Below, one piece after another: positions 16,585 through 26,557 of a stretch of DNA of 64,000 bases (the first letter of the stretch is position 1; each line of letters begins with the position of its first letter). A program made the position numbers and the translations under genes. The stretch covers positions 248,001-312,000 of the forward strand of contig NZ_JAFEUL010000003.1 in assembly GCF_016901225.1 (NCBI RefSeq), read 5' to 3'. Source of the stretch: Actibacterium sp. 188UL27-1 (lineage in GTDB: Bacteria > Pseudomonadota > Alphaproteobacteria > Rhodobacterales > Rhodobacteraceae). Below the pieces are notes generated by a model. It worked only from the letters and a program-made list of their open reading frames with translations. It did no database searches and had not been told where the DNA came from.

Positions 16585-18932
16585 TGACCGATCAAACAGA
16601 ACTGCCTTCACCGGATTTCGAACAGACGCGACGGGGGCTTACCCTGGTCTGGATCATGCCACTTTTGGCGGTGATCGTGGCGCTTGGTGTGGTTTGGCGC
16701 AGCTATAGTGATCTGGGGCCGCTGATCCTGGTGCGGTTTCCCGATGCCGCCGGGATCAAGGTGGACGAAACCCCCCTGCGTTACCGTGATGTCGAGGTGG
16801 GACAGGTTGAGGGCGTTTCCTTTTCCGGCGATCTGCGAAGTGTGGACGTGGCCATCCGCGTGGATAAGGCCATGGCTCCTTTTATCGATAGCGGCGCGAG
16901 CTTTTGGTTGGTGCAACCGGAAGTGTCTGCCCGGGGGATCACCGGGCTGGATACCGTTCTGTCCGGCGTCTACATCGAAGGTAGCTGGGATGGTGTACCC
17001 GGTGAACGGACGAGCGAGTTCAACGCGCTGGAACGGCCACCCCTGGCACGACCCGGCGAAACCGGCACGCAGATCACCTTGCGCTCCAGTGACGGGCGCC
17101 AATTGGCTGCAGGCGCGCCGATCCTCTTTAACGGGATCGAGGTTGGGCGGATCGGAACACCGAGCCTGTCGGACGATGGCGCCGTCGTGACGATGAGCGC
17201 GTTTGTCACCGAGCCCCATGACCAACGCCTGACCACGGCCACGAGTTTCTGGGATTCCTCAGGCTTTACCATCGGGTTGGACACTGGCGGTGTTTCGGTT
17301 GATGTGGATAGCCTGGCCGCACTGATCGAAGGGGGCATCAGCTTTGGCACGCTGGTATCGGGCGGAACACCTGTAGAACCTGGCCATGTATTTGAGATCT
17401 TTGGCAGCGAAGAGGATGCCAGGACCAGCGTTTTCAGCGGCACGGCAAATTATGCCGCCGCGATCCTGCTGGAGAACAACGTGGCCGGTCTGACCCGGGG
17501 CGCGAATGTCCGGTATCAAGGCATCAAGGTGGGCGAGGTTCAGGATATCTCCGGTTTCGTGGATCCGGATGACGCGGGCCGCGGTGTGCAACTGTTGGCG
17601 CGCCTGCAACTGAACCCGCGGCGCCTGGGTATCGAAGGGACATCAGACAGCGATGCGATCACCGATGCCTTGGCAGACCGGGTGGAGAACGGATTGCGGG
17701 CCCGGCTGTCCTCTGAAGGGCTATTGGGGCAAACCATCGTTGTCGAGCTTTTGGATCTGCCGACAGCGGGCTTGGCCACATTGCGAACCGATCTGACGAC
17801 GCAGCCGTTGCTGCCGACGGTGGAAGCCAGCCTGACTGACAGCTCCGCCACGGTGGACGGGTTGGTGGAACGGGTGAACAACCTGCCGATCGAAGATGTG
17901 ATGACATCCGCCATTGACCTGATGGACAGCGTCACGCGCCTGGCCTCCAACCCCGAGACACAGTCGATCCCGGCGGAGGCGCGGGGGCTGCTGCAAGACG
18001 CCCGCACCCTGGTCGGATCAGAAGAAATCCGGCAAGCGTTGACAGACATTCAGACGGCCACGCAGGAAATCAGCACACTGGCCACGACAGTTGGCGACAG
18101 CGAAGGATTAACAACGCTTTTGACGGCATTGGAGCAATCGGAAACCATCGTGCGGAACCTTGCGACAGTCTCTGAGGGGTTGCCTGGTCTGAGCGAAGAT
18201 GTTGCAGAGGTTGTTCGGGACATAGGGGAGTTGCCATTGGGTGATCTGACCCGCTCGGCGACGTCGACCGTGGCGCGATTGCAAACGTTGCTGGCGGATG
18301 AAAGCATTGCGCAGATTGCCCCGTCCCTGGCCAGTACATTGCAGGAAGCCGACACAGCATTGCAGGAATTGCGGGCCAGCGGTGCCATCGCGCAACTGGA
18401 CGAGACGTTGACCAGTGCGGCGACACTGACCAATTCACTGACGGAGTCCGCCGCGGATATCGGCCCGATCCTGGATGATATCGCCGTTGTCGTGAGGGAT
18501 GTGCAAGGCCTGCCGCTGCAGGATGTCGTACAGTCAAGCAATCGCGTTATCGAACGGCTTGAGACGGTCCTGTCTGCCGACGGGATCGAGGATATTCCAA
18601 CAACATTGTCCGCCGCGTTGGTCGAATTGCAATCTTCGCTCAAGGAATTGCGCGAGGGCGGGGCTGTTTCCTCCCTCAATGCGACGCTGGCCAATGCCGA
18701 TGCTGCCTTGCAATCGGTGGAAGAGGCCGCACGTTCCTTGCCCGCCTTGGCCCAGCAGTTGGACGGATTGGCCAGCGATTTTGACAGTTTGATCGCATCC
18801 TATGGTGAACGGTCACGGTTCAATCAGGACCTGCGTGATGCCATCCGCTCTGCCACCGATGCTGTGGATGCGATCCGGTCATTGGCGCGGACGATTGAAC
18901 GTAATCCCAACTCTCTCATTACAGGCCGCTGA
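16584..18932 (+). CDS. pqiB: MCE-domain intermembrane transport protein PqiB
   Basis: 782 aa. There is an N-terminal membrane anchor (LVWIMPLLAVIVALGVVW), then repeated MCE/MlaD domains (PDAAGIKVDETPLRYRDVEVGQVEGV; DGRQLAAGAPILFNGIEVGRI; NNVAGLTRGANVRYQGIKVGEV). A long helical, coiled-coil-like C-terminal region of about 330 residues rich in E, L, T and S follows. In PqiB the MCE rings and the helical needle form a tunnel across the periplasm. It sits between pqiA and pqiC genes, as expected for the complex. Confidence 0.9.
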   Translation: MTDQTELPSPDFEQTRRGLTLVWIMPLLAVIVALGVVWRSYSDLGPLILVRFPDAAGIKVDETPLRYRDVEVGQVEGVSFSGDLRSVDVAIRVDKAMAPFIDSGASFWLVQPEVSARGITGLDTVLSGVYIEGSWDGVPGERTSEFNALERPPLARPGETGTQITLRSSDGRQLAAGAPILFNGIEVGRIGTPSLSDDGAVVTMSAFVTEPHDQRLTTATSFWDSSGFTIGLDTGGVSVDVDSLAALIEGGISFGTLVSGGTPVEPGHVFEIFGSEEDARTSVFSGTANYAAAILLENNVAGLTRGANVRYQGIKVGEVQDISGFVDPDDAGRGVQLLARLQLNPRRLGIEGTSDSDAITDALADRVENGLRARLSSEGLLGQTIVVELLDLPTAGLATLRTDLTTQPLLPTVEASLTDSSATVDGLVERVNNLPIEDVMTSAIDLMDSVTRLASNPETQSIPAEARGLLQDARTLVGSEEIRQALTDIQTATQEISTLATTVGDSEGLTTLLTALEQSETIVRNLATVSEGLPGLSEDVAEVVRDIGELPLGDLTRSATSTVARLQTLLADESIAQIAPSLASTLQEADTALQELRASGAIAQLDETLTSAATLTNSLTESAADIGPILDDIAVVVRDVQGLPLQDVVQSSNRVIERLETVLSADGIEDIPTTLSAALVELQSSLKELREGGAVSSLNATLANADAALQSVEEAARSLPALAQQLDGLASDFDSLIASYGERSRFNQDLRDAIRSATDAVDAIRSLARTIERNPNSLITGR

Positions 18933-18933
18933 T

Positions 18934-19485
18934 ATGTTCCGTTTCGCGATGCTCTTGTTAATATCTGTGGTGGCCGGTTGCGGCGGTGCGCCGGACCAGC
19001 TTTTGTTCCAGACGCCATCATCGGAACTGAAGGTTCGGCCCAGCGTGCGCACGGTCGAAGTGATGCAGGTGTCATTGCCGACATATGCGGAGGCGCAGGA
19101 AATCTCGGTCCAGAACGAAGGCGGCACACTGGAACAGGTGCCCGGGATCCTATGGGCTGATGAGCCTGCGCGCGCCCTGACCAACGGCATGGTGCGCCTG
19201 TTGTCATCGATCACCGGCGCCCGGATCGCCGCAGAGCCCTGGCCGCTGGATGGGTTGCCAGAAGCGGAGTTGACGATCCGCGTAGAGCAGCTGGCAGTTT
19301 TGCAACAGGGGCAGTTGCGCCTTTCCGGACAGTACGGTTTGCGGTATGACAACACCGGGCGTCGCGGAAAATTGCGGTTATTTGATATCACTGTTCCCCT
19401 TGTTTCGACATCACTTACGAGTATCTCTGCAGGGTATACTGAGGCTTGGACACAACTGGCTGAGAAGATCGCGCGCGATCTTTAG
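18934..19485 (+). CDS. pqiC: PqiC-like outer-membrane lipoprotein
   Basis: 183 aa. It has a lipoprotein signal with lipobox VVAGC, then an ABC-type transport auxiliary (PqiC) fold: VRTVEVMQVSLPTYAEAQEI, WADEPARALTNGMVRLLS, and a final TEAWTQLAEKIARDL. It anchors the PqiB tunnel to the outer membrane in the characterised system. The start follows the pqiB stop by one base. Confidence 0.85.
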   Translation: MFRFAMLLLISVVAGCGGAPDQLLFQTPSSELKVRPSVRTVEVMQVSLPTYAEAQEISVQNEGGTLEQVPGILWADEPARALTNGMVRLLSSITGARIAAEPWPLDGLPEAELTIRVEQLAVLQQGQLRLSGQYGLRYDNTGRRGKLRLFDITVPLVSTSLTSISAGYTEAWTQLAEKIARDL

Positions 19486-19508
19486 ATAACTCCAAAAGGG
19501 GATCCGCC

Positions 19509-20270
19509 ATGAACTTGAAACTGATCTGCATCTCAGCCGTGTTTGGCCTGACAAGTCAGGCCGCCTTGGCCGAGACACAGTTGGAATTTGTGTTGGGTGC
19601 CGGCGCCAGCAATGCGCCCGCCTATATCGGTTCAGATGAAAACGAGTGGTCGCCAACCGGTATCTTGCTGCCTGAATATGTGAAGATCGGGCGGCTGAGC
19701 TTTGGCAGCATTCCTGGACAGCCCGAAAAGCTGGGATTTGGTCTGCGCGGATCCTTCCGAGTCGTGGGTGAACGCGATAGCAGCGAATATGATGAGCTGG
19801 ACGGGCTGGATGATGTGGATGCCGCTGTCGAACTTGGGTTCGGCGTGGGATATGAAGCAGAGCGATACCGAGTTTTTGTCGATGTTCGCCAAGGTATCGG
19901 TGGCCATAGCGGGCAGGTGGCAGAGTTTGGCGGCGATTTGAAATGGTCGGTCAATGATGCGCTGAGTGTCGAGGTTGGACCACGGGTCTTTCTGGGGTCC
20001 GATGCCTATTTCGACGCGTATTTCAATGTCACGGATGATGAGGCGGCTGCGAGCCAGTTCGACGCTTACAATTCTGGCGGCGGTTTGGTTTCAAGCGGTC
20101 TTCAATTGCGGGCAACCTATGAGCTAAACCCGGATTGGAGCGTCATCGGCACGTATCGCCATGACGTCTTGCGCGACGATGCAGCGGATAGCCCGATTGT
20201 TGAAGAAGGGTCTGACCGTCAGAACTCGGTATCGGTTCTGCTGACGCGGCGGTTCTCGCTGAACTTCTAA
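19509..20270 (+). CDS. MipA/OmpV-family outer-membrane protein
   Basis: 253 aa with a signal peptide ([21 protein letters not shown]). Alternating beta-strand pattern follows, with [31 protein letters not shown] and LGFGLRGSF, and a terminal aromatic residue in [10 protein letters not shown], the usual outer-membrane insertion signal. Members of this family are 10-12-stranded barrels. It sits at the end of the pqi operon 23 nt after pqiC with GGGGATCC before the ATG, so it may be co-transcribed. Its last 4 nt overlap the stop of the convergent dnaQ. Confidence 0.8.
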   Translation: MNLKLICISAVFGLTSQAALAETQLEFVLGAGASNAPAYIGSDENEWSPTGILLPEYVKIGRLSFGSIPGQPEKLGFGLRGSFRVVGERDSSEYDELDGLDDVDAAVELGFGVGYEAERYRVFVDVRQGIGGHSGQVAEFGGDLKWSVNDALSVEVGPRVFLGSDAYFDAYFNVTDDEAAASQFDAYNSGGGLVSSGLQLRATYELNPDWSVIGTYRHDVLRDDAADSPIVEEGSDRQNSVSVLLTRRFSLNF

Positions 20271-20968
20271 AGTTGGTCTTTCGCTATCTTTGCCCATAAA
20301 GCGTTATCGCCCAAGGTTGCGACGAATGCCTGATGGGCCGCATTTTCATCGGCTGTGAGCCTGGACGGCAAGGGCGTGGGGCGTGGTCTGGGCCGCCAGA
20401 TCGTTATGTCTCCAGCCTCTTTGCGCGGACCGTCATTAGAGAGCGCGAAATCGGGCTGTCGCCCGCCAATAAGCTCCAGATAAACATCTGCCAGGATCTC
20501 ACTATCCAGCAACGCACCGTGTTTTTCGCGTGCTGAGTTATCGATACCAAACCGGCGACACAGCGCATCAAGAGAAGCCGGAGAGCCCGGGAACCGTTTC
20601 CGGGCAATGGCAAGCGTATCAAGCGCCTGATCGTTTGGGAGTTTGGGTTTGCTGGCCCAGTCCAGTTCTGCATTCAGGAATTTCATGTCGAACGCGGCGT
20701 TATGGATCACCAGTTTGGCATCGCCGACAAAATCCAGAAATTCCTGGGCGATAGACTGAAAAACAGGCTTGTCCGCCAGAAATTCTTCACTGATGCCGTG
20801 AACATCGAACGCTTCCGTCGGCATATCGCGCTGCGGATTGATATATTGGTGATAGGTGCGGCCGGTGGCGACGTGATTAAACAGCTCGACCCCGCCGATT
20901 TCGACGATCCGGTGACCTTCCTTGGGATCAAGGCCTGTGGTTTCGGTATCCATCACGATTTCACGCAT
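20267..20968 (-). CDS. dnaQ: DNA polymerase III epsilon subunit
   Basis: 233 aa. All three exonuclease motifs are visible: ExoI DTETTG near residue 7 (Asp and Glu), ExoII around [10 protein letters not shown], and Exo[19 protein letters not shown] with its His and Asp. The protein proofreads for the replicative polymerase alpha subunit. The C-terminal tail ([14 protein letters not shown]) is the flexible segment that contacts alpha. It is the last gene of maf-aroE-coaE-dnaQ, overlapping coaE by 8 nt, transcribed away from the predicted origin. Confidence 0.93.
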   Translation of the reverse strand: MREIVMDTETTGLDPKEGHRIVEIGGVELFNHVATGRTYHQYINPQRDMPTEAFDVHGISEEFLADKPVFQSIAQEFLDFVGDAKLVIHNAAFDMKFLNAELDWASKPKLPNDQALDTLAIARKRFPGSPASLDALCRRFGIDNSAREKHGALLDSEILADVYLELIGGRQPDFALSNDGPRKEAGDITIWRPRPRPTPLPSRLTADENAAHQAFVATLGDNALWAKIAKDQL

Positions 20969-21557
20969 ATCGACCCCTCCGGATGTCAGTCAGCAAAGTG
21001 TCGACCTGTTTTTCGACCGCTTCAAGGCTTGATGTTTCGATCGCCACATCCGCGCGCGCCCTTTTTTCCGTATCCGGGATCTGACTGGCCAGAATGCGGT
21101 CGAAGTGGTCCGCTGTCATATTGGGACGCTCCAGTACGCGCCGGCGCTGTTCGGCGGCATCAATGCTGACGACGACGACGAGGTCCATATCCTTTGCTGC
21201 CCCGGTCTCAAACAAAAGCGGGATGTCCAGGACGCAAATCGGTATCGATGTGTTTTCTAGAAAAGTAGCGCGATCCTGTTGCACCAGGGGATGCACGATG
21301 GCCTCGATGCGCTGCAAAACTTCGGCATCCTGCTGGATGAGACGTTTCAAAGCACCACGGTCAACCGTGTGGTCGGTGATCGCCTGGGGCCATTCGGCAC
21401 TGATTGCTTTGACCGCTGCGCCGCCTTGACCGTACAGGCGGTGAACGGCGGCATCAGCATCCCAGAGTGCGACATCATCATGGGCGGCAAAGATCCGGGC
21501 CGTAGTCGATTTGCCCATCCCGATGGAACCCGTCAAACCAATGACAAAAGGCGTCAT
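20961..21557 (-). CDS. coaE: Dephospho-CoA kinase
   Basis: 198 aa. It has a P-loop [12 protein letters not shown] close to the N-terminus, then [23 protein letters not shown] and [19 protein letters not shown] as in CoaE. It phosphorylates the 3'-hydroxyl of dephospho-CoA, the final step of coenzyme A synthesis in the cytoplasm. It overlaps aroE by 4 nt upstream and dnaQ by 8 nt downstream, so it is read as part of one operon. Confidence 0.93.
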   Translation of the reverse strand: MTPFVIGLTGSIGMGKSTTARIFAAHDDVALWDADAAVHRLYGQGGAAVKAISAEWPQAITDHTVDRGALKRLIQQDAEVLQRIEAIVHPLVQQDRATFLENTSIPICVLDIPLLFETGAAKDMDLVVVVSIDAAEQRRRVLERPNMTADHFDRILASQIPDTEKRARADVAIETSSLEAVEKQVDTLLTDIRRGRYA

Positions 21558-22381
21558 CCCAGCACGACTTTGCGGGTGGCCTGGTCAACGGTGGGTTCTG
21601 CCCCAAACCAGCGTTCAAAACCTGGGGTTGCCTGGTGCAACAGCATGCCCAGCCCATCAACAACACGGCAGCCCATCGCCCCTGCCTCTTGCAAAAGAAC
21701 CGTATGGAGCGGTGTGTAAACCAGATCGCTGACGACGCAGCCTGGCTCCAAGCCATCGAGCGGCACGCGAAATTCTGGCTTGCCAGCCATCCCAAGTGAC
21801 GTGGTGTTGACGACCGTGGCTGCGCCTTCGAGCATGTTGCCCGCCTGAACCCATTCATAGACAGTGATCTTGGGGCCGAACTCCTTGCGCAAGGCTTCTG
21901 CCCGTGTCCGGCTACGATTGGATAGACGAATGTCAACGACGCCCAACTCAATCAAGGAATGAATGACCGCGCGGGAGGCCCCGCCCGCGCCGAGTATCGC
22001 GGCTGGCCCCTGTTTTGCATCCCAATCAGGGGCGGCCTGACGCAGATTGGCGATAAAGCCATAACCATCTGTATTATCGGCATAAATTTTGCCTTGCCGA
22101 AAGGTAAGCGTGTTAGCAGCCCCAATAAGCGCAGCCCTGTCAGTGATGACATCCGCCATGGTCAGGACAGTTTCCTTATGGGGAATCGTCACATTGATGC
22201 CGACAAAGCCCATCTTTGGCAGCATCGGCAGGGTATCCCGCAGGTCCGCCTGGTTGATATGGAGCGGCACGTAATGGCCCCGGATCCCATGTACCCTAAG
22301 CCAATGATTGAACAGCACAGGTGACCGGGAGTGGGCGATGGGAGACCCGATCACACCAGCAAGCGGGATCTGATCAATCAT
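21554..22381 (-). CDS. aroE: Shikimate dehydrogenase
   Basis: 275 aa. The substrate site SPIAHSRSPVLFNHWL, the NVTIPHKE segment with the catalytic lysine, DNTDGYGF and the nucleotide-binding GAGGASRAVIHSL are all present in AroE order. The enzyme reduces 3-dehydroshikimate with NADPH in the aromatic amino acid pathway. It overlaps maf by 8 nt and coaE by 4 nt. Confidence 0.93.
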   Translation of the reverse strand: MIDQIPLAGVIGSPIAHSRSPVLFNHWLRVHGIRGHYVPLHINQADLRDTLPMLPKMGFVGINVTIPHKETVLTMADVITDRAALIGAANTLTFRQGKIYADNTDGYGFIANLRQAAPDWDAKQGPAAILGAGGASRAVIHSLIELGVVDIRLSNRSRTRAEALRKEFGPKITVYEWVQAGNMLEGAATVVNTTSLGMAGKPEFRVPLDGLEPGCVVSDLVYTPLHTVLLQEAGAMGCRVVDGLGMLLHQATPGFERWFGAEPTVDQATRKVVLG

Positions 22382-22973
22382 CTTCTAGGACGCCTCTATC
22401 CGACAGGTAATTCAACGTTTGAAGCAGCGGAATACCCAATACGGTGAAGTAGTCCCCATCGATTCGCTGGAACAGTCGGATCCCCTCTGCGTCGACCCGA
22501 TAATGCCCGACGCAGTAGGAGACATCCAGCCAATGCCGCGACAGATAGCGATCAATGTCATTAGCTGTCAGGGCACGCATGGTGAGGGTGGCTGTGGCGA
22601 CATGGCGCCAAACAGGTTTGGCATTTTCATAGATGACCACGGCAGAGTGCACTTTATGCTGCTGTCCCTGAAGGCGTGATAGCAATTCTGCCGCTTCGGC
22701 CTGATCCCGGGATTTACCGATAGCTGCGCCATCAAATTCTAGGATCTGATCTGCTGCAAGAACAAAACCAGCGCTTGTTTTGGAAGCCACCCGGCGCGCC
22801 TTGAAATCGGCCAAGGCGTCACTCATATCTCTTGGCGATACGTCGTCTTGGGTCAGAGATTTACGAAGCGCGTCCTCATCCACCCGCGGTTTTTCAACCG
22901 CGAACCGAATTCCGGCACGTTCAAGCAACGACCGCCGGATAGGCGATCCCGAGGCAAGGATTAAATCGGACAT
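22374..22973 (-). CDS. maf: Maf family nucleotide pyrophosphatase
   Basis: 199 aa. It has the diagnostic N-terminal LILASGSPIRRSLLERAG and the AADQILEFDG active-site segment, then DVSYCVGHYRVDAEG. Maf proteins hydrolyse non-canonical nucleoside triphosphates. It is the first gene of the leftward operon. Its start codon touches a perfect DnaA box (22973-22981), so it borders the predicted origin as in other alphaproteobacteria. Confidence 0.9.
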   Translation of the reverse strand: MSDLILASGSPIRRSLLERAGIRFAVEKPRVDEDALRKSLTQDDVSPRDMSDALADFKARRVASKTSAGFVLAADQILEFDGAAIGKSRDQAEAAELLSRLQGQQHKVHSAVVIYENAKPVWRHVATATLTMRALTANDIDRYLSRHWLDVSYCVGHYRVDAEGIRLFQRIDGDYFTVLGIPLLQTLNYLSDRGVLEDD

Positions 22974-23379
22974 GTGGATAATCTATGTATTGGAGTGTGG
23001 CGGCCAAGTGGACGGAGTGTTAACCGAAATCGACATCTGGTGAAAGTGCCACAGAAACCGGATGTGTCCAAAAAGTGTCAGAATTTTGTTAACTGTTACT
23101 ATGTTGCCATAATTGCCGTTGACAGCGTTGGTCATGCACATTTTTCCCCGAATTCATCCACAGGCTAAGACATCAAGTGATCCGCTTAAACTACTGATAT
23201 AAAAAAATCTTTTTTGGTGTTTGGTATCGGGGTAAATTGGAGCTAAAAAGCATCCACACGGGGATAGAGGTGGGGACAAATATTTAATCCCAGTTATACA
23301 CAGCCCCTACATCATCATCTATCTTTCCTCTTCTTATATATTTTAAGAGAAGGCGACTGTCGGGAGGCGAAATCATTCC
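22973..23379. other. Predicted chromosomal replication origin (oriC)
   Basis: This is a 406-nt gap between divergent maf and hemJ. It has a perfect DnaA box on the minus strand (TTATCCACA, 22973-22981). Near-consensus boxes are TCATCCACA (23154-23162) and TTATACACA (23294-23302), and GCATCCACA (23250-23258) is weaker. AT-rich runs lie at 23194-23216 and 23332-23346, suitable for unwinding. The flanking gene set (maf-aroE-coaE-dnaQ on one side, hemJ-rho on the other, with mnmE-mnmG-rsmG-parAB beyond) is the usual alphaproteobacterial origin neighbourhood. Genes on both sides point away from the gap. Prediction only; no functional proof in sequence. Confidence 0.8.
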
Positions 23380-23841
23380 ATGAACTGGATCGAAACAGCG
23401 TTGCTTGCGGCCTATCCCTGGACGAAATCATTGCATGTGATGTCGGTCATCGCGTGGATGGCCGGGTTATTCTACCTGCCCCGATTGTTCGTCCACCATA
23501 CAGAGAAGGTGACAGTGGGATCAGACACGGATGATCTGTTTCAGATGATGGAACTGAAACTGTTTCGCGTGATCATGAACCCGGCGATGATCGCAACCTG
23601 GCTTTTTGGGTTGATCCTTGTCTTTACCCCGGGCGTGGTTGAGTGGACGGCGATTTGGCCTTGGACCAAGGCGGCGTCGATCATTGCGATGACCTGGTTC
23701 CATCATTGGCTGGGGCGACGACGCTCTGATATCGTGGCGGGACAGAATACCCATACCGGACGACAATATCGGATGATGAACGAGGTGCCGACGCTTCTAA
23801 TGGTGGTGATCGTGGTTTCAGTCATTGCGCGCCCATTTTGA
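23380..23841 (+). CDS. hemJ: Protoporphyrinogen IX oxidase HemJ
   Basis: 153 aa, inner-membrane protein with about four helices. The HemJ features PWTKSLHVMSVIAWMAGLFYLPRLFVHH, MELKLFRVIMNPAM and NEVPTLLMVVIVV are visible, including the conserved histidine and lysine residues used for haem binding. It oxidises protoporphyrinogen IX in haem synthesis, upstream of ferrochelatase encoded 38 kb away. GGGAGGCG precedes the ATG. A hemE gene, often found nearby in this group, is not in the window. Confidence 0.88.
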   Translation: MNWIETALLAAYPWTKSLHVMSVIAWMAGLFYLPRLFVHHTEKVTVGSDTDDLFQMMELKLFRVIMNPAMIATWLFGLILVFTPGVVEWTAIWPWTKAASIIAMTWFHHWLGRRRSDIVAGQNTHTGRQYRMMNEVPTLLMVVIVVSVIARPF

Positions 23842-23950
23842 CGGCCTAATTGACTCATGCTGGTCGAGTTCGTATACGCCAGCGCAATGGCTGTTCTGCC
23901 AGGTCCATCCCTGACATCTAAAGACCCGCGGTACGCCGCCTAGAGGTTCT

Positions 23951-25222
23951 ATGACTCAAGACAAACTCACACTCTCTCAGTTGAAAGCCCATACACCGGC
24001 AGATCTGCTGGCGATGGCCGAAGAACTGGAGATCGATAACGCCTCCACCATGCGCAAGGGCGATATGATGTTCGCTATCCTCAAGGAGCGGGCTGAGGAT
24101 GGGTGGGAGATCTCTGGCGATGGTGTGTTGGAGGTGATGCAGGACGGGTTCGGGTTTCTACGTTCGCCCGAAGCGAATTATCTGCCTGGCCCCGATGATA
24201 TTTACCTGTCGCCTGACATGATCCGCCAGCACGCGCTGCGGACCGGGGATACGGTGGATGGCGTAATCCAGGCGCCACGCGAAACCGAACGGTATTTCTG
24301 CATGACAAAGGTCACGCAGATCAATTTCGAAGAGCCGGAGCGAGCCCGTCACAAGGTTAACTTTGACAACCTAACCCCGCTCTACCCCGATGAGCGGCTG
24401 AAGATGGAGATCGAGGATCCAACCATCAAAGACCGGTCGGCGCGTATCATTGATCTTGTGGCTCCCATTGGTAAGGGTCAGCGGTCGTTGATCGTGGCTC
24501 CGCCGCGCACGGGTAAGACGGTTCTGTTGCAGAACATCGCGAATTCGATCGAGAACAACCATCCGGAATGCTACTTGATTGTTTTGCTGATCGATGAACG
24601 GCCGGAAGAGGTCACCGACATGCAGCGGTCGGTCAAAGGTGAGGTGATCAGTTCGACATTCGATGAACCGGCCACACGGCACGTTGCAGTCAGCGAGATG
24701 GTCATCGAAAAAGCGAAGCGCTTGGTCGAACATAAGCGGGATGTGGTGATCCTGTTAGATTCGATCACCCGGTTGGGTCGGGCGTTCAACACGGTTGTGC
24801 CGTCGTCTGGCAAGGTGCTGACTGGTGGTGTTGACGCAAATGCGTTGCAACGCCCCAAGCGGTTCTTTGGTGCCGCGCGAAATATTGAAGAGGGTGGATC
24901 ACTGACCATCATTGCGACGGCTCTGATCGACACGGGGAGCAAGATGGACGAGGTCATCTTTGAGGAGTTCAAGGGCACCGGTAACTCAGAGATCGTGCTG
25001 GACCGCAAGATTGCGGACAAGCGAGTTTATCCCGCCATGGATATTCTGAAGTCCGGCACACGGAAAGAGGATTTGCTGGTTGACAAGATCGATCTGCAAA
25101 AGACCTTTATTCTGCGTCGGATCCTTAATCCCATGGGAACGACAGATGCGATTGAGTTCTTGATATCGAAGTTGAAGCAGACGAAGACGAACTCTGAATT
25201 CTTCGACTCCATGAATACTTAA
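23951..25222 (+). CDS. rho: Transcription termination factor Rho
   Basis: 423 aa. An N-terminal Rho domain ([21 protein letters not shown]) is followed by a cold-shock-like RNA-binding fold ([15 protein letters not shown]). The ATPase core has Walker [25 protein letters not shown] and [12 protein letters not shown]. It is a hexameric helicase that releases transcripts, such as at the many sites here without intrinsic terminators. Nothing in the sequence is unusual. It is followed 26 nt later by mnmE. Confidence 0.95.
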   Translation: MTQDKLTLSQLKAHTPADLLAMAEELEIDNASTMRKGDMMFAILKERAEDGWEISGDGVLEVMQDGFGFLRSPEANYLPGPDDIYLSPDMIRQHALRTGDTVDGVIQAPRETERYFCMTKVTQINFEEPERARHKVNFDNLTPLYPDERLKMEIEDPTIKDRSARIIDLVAPIGKGQRSLIVAPPRTGKTVLLQNIANSIENNHPECYLIVLLIDERPEEVTDMQRSVKGEVISSTFDEPATRHVAVSEMVIEKAKRLVEHKRDVVILLDSITRLGRAFNTVVPSSGKVLTGGVDANALQRPKRFFGAARNIEEGGSLTIIATALIDTGSKMDEVIFEEFKGTGNSEIVLDRKIADKRVYPAMDILKSGTRKEDLLVDKIDLQKTFILRRILNPMGTTDAIEFLISKLKQTKTNSEFFDSMNT

Positions 25223-25247
25223 TCATTTCAATTCAATAGGTTAGGGT

Positions 25248-26537
25248 ATGGATACCATCTTTGCCCCGGCCACTGCACCGGGTCGTGCAGGTGTCGCGAT
25301 CATTCGGGTTTCCGGGCCTGCTGCAGACGATAGCCTGGATGTTTTAGGCGTAACCAAGCTGCCTGTATTCCGACAGGCGGCCGTCCGGAAGATCTTTACC
25401 ACGGACGGTCTCTTGGACGAGGCGTTGGTCCTGCGATTTGCGGCAAATCACAGCTTCACAGGTGAGCCGGTGACGGAGCTGCATGTGCACGGTAGCGAGG
25501 CAGTTCTAGCGAAAGTCATCTCGATCCTTGCTGATATTCCCGGCTATCGCATGGCAGAGGCTGGAGAGTTCACCCACCGAGCCTTGCATAACAACCGGAT
25601 GGATCTGACCCAGGTTGAAGCATTGGCTGACTTGATTGATGCCCAGACGGAAGCGCAACGGAAATTGGCGGCGTCTGGCTTTTCAGGTGAATTTACCAAA
25701 CAGATAGAGACGTGGCGATCGAACCTGCTGCGAGCGGCAGCTCTGACCGAGGCCACCATCGATTTTGCCGATGAAGATATCCCGGAAGACGTGATGCCGG
25801 AAGTGACCCAGATTTTGGATCTATTGATCGATGAATTTCGGTCAGAGATTGATCATGCGCAGTATGCCGAGCGGGTCCGCGATGGTTTTGTGGTGGCCAT
25901 TGTCGGTGCTCCGAATGTTGGCAAATCGACCTTATTGAACCGGATAGCCGGGCGTCAGGCGGCGATTACGTCTGATATCGCAGGGACCACCAGGGATATC
26001 ATCGAGGTTAAGCTGGACTTGGGAGGATTGCCCGTCACTTTGCTTGATACTGCGGGATTGCGGGAAACAGATGACGTGGTCGAGACGATTGGTGTTGATC
26101 TGGCCATTGAGCGTGCCCGGTTGGCAGATATCCGGTTGTTTCTCGGGGATGCCGGAGTTTTCAAGGATGATCTATATATCGATGGCGACTTGGAAGTTAT
26201 CGCCAAAGCTGACCTTGGGCAGAACACTGGCAGTCTGGCGATTTCCGGTTTGACGGGCGAGGGTATGGACGCGGTCTTGGATCAGATTGTCGACCGTTTG
26301 CATGGTCGCTATCCGGGCGAAGGAACAGCGACGCGGTACCGACACCAGCGAGCGCTGTGTGACGGGAGCAAGGGGCTAGCGGAGGCTGTGTATTTGCTGA
26401 AATCGGGTGAAGTGGAAGCAGAGCTTATCGCCCAAAACATTCGGTCTGCGATATCTGCTCTGGATAGCCTAGTAGGCCGAATTGGCGTAGAAGACTTGTT
26501 AGGAGAGATCTTCAGTAGTTTTTGTATTGGAAAATAG
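25248..26537 (+). CDS. mnmE: tRNA modification GTPase MnmE
   Basis: 429 aa. The N-terminal folate-binding domain starts DTIFAPATAPGRAGVAIIRVSG. The inserted G domain has G1 GAPNVGKSTLLN and G3 DTAGL, with the G4 position reading AKAD instead of NKxD. The C-terminus ends FCIGK, the conserved cysteine motif. With MnmG it installs the aminomethyl-type group on wobble U34 of tRNAs. Twelve bases separate it from mnmG, in agreement with the shared complex. Confidence 0.93.
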   Translation: MDTIFAPATAPGRAGVAIIRVSGPAADDSLDVLGVTKLPVFRQAAVRKIFTTDGLLDEALVLRFAANHSFTGEPVTELHVHGSEAVLAKVISILADIPGYRMAEAGEFTHRALHNNRMDLTQVEALADLIDAQTEAQRKLAASGFSGEFTKQIETWRSNLLRAAALTEATIDFADEDIPEDVMPEVTQILDLLIDEFRSEIDHAQYAERVRDGFVVAIVGAPNVGKSTLLNRIAGRQAAITSDIAGTTRDIIEVKLDLGGLPVTLLDTAGLRETDDVVETIGVDLAIERARLADIRLFLGDAGVFKDDLYIDGDLEVIAKADLGQNTGSLAISGLTGEGMDAVLDQIVDRLHGRYPGEGTATRYRHQRALCDGSKGLAEAVYLLKSGEVEAELIAQNIRSAISALDSLVGRIGVEDLLGEIFSSFCIGK

Positions 26538-26541
26538 AGGC

Positions 26542-26557
26542 TGTTTCACGTGAAACA
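26542..26557. promoter_or_regulatory. parS site 1, across the mnmG start codon
   Basis: TGTTTCACGTGAAACA is a perfect 16-bp palindrome identical to the canonical chromosomal parS. It contains the GTG start of mnmG. ParB, encoded 3.3 kb away, should nucleate here. Confidence 0.95.
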
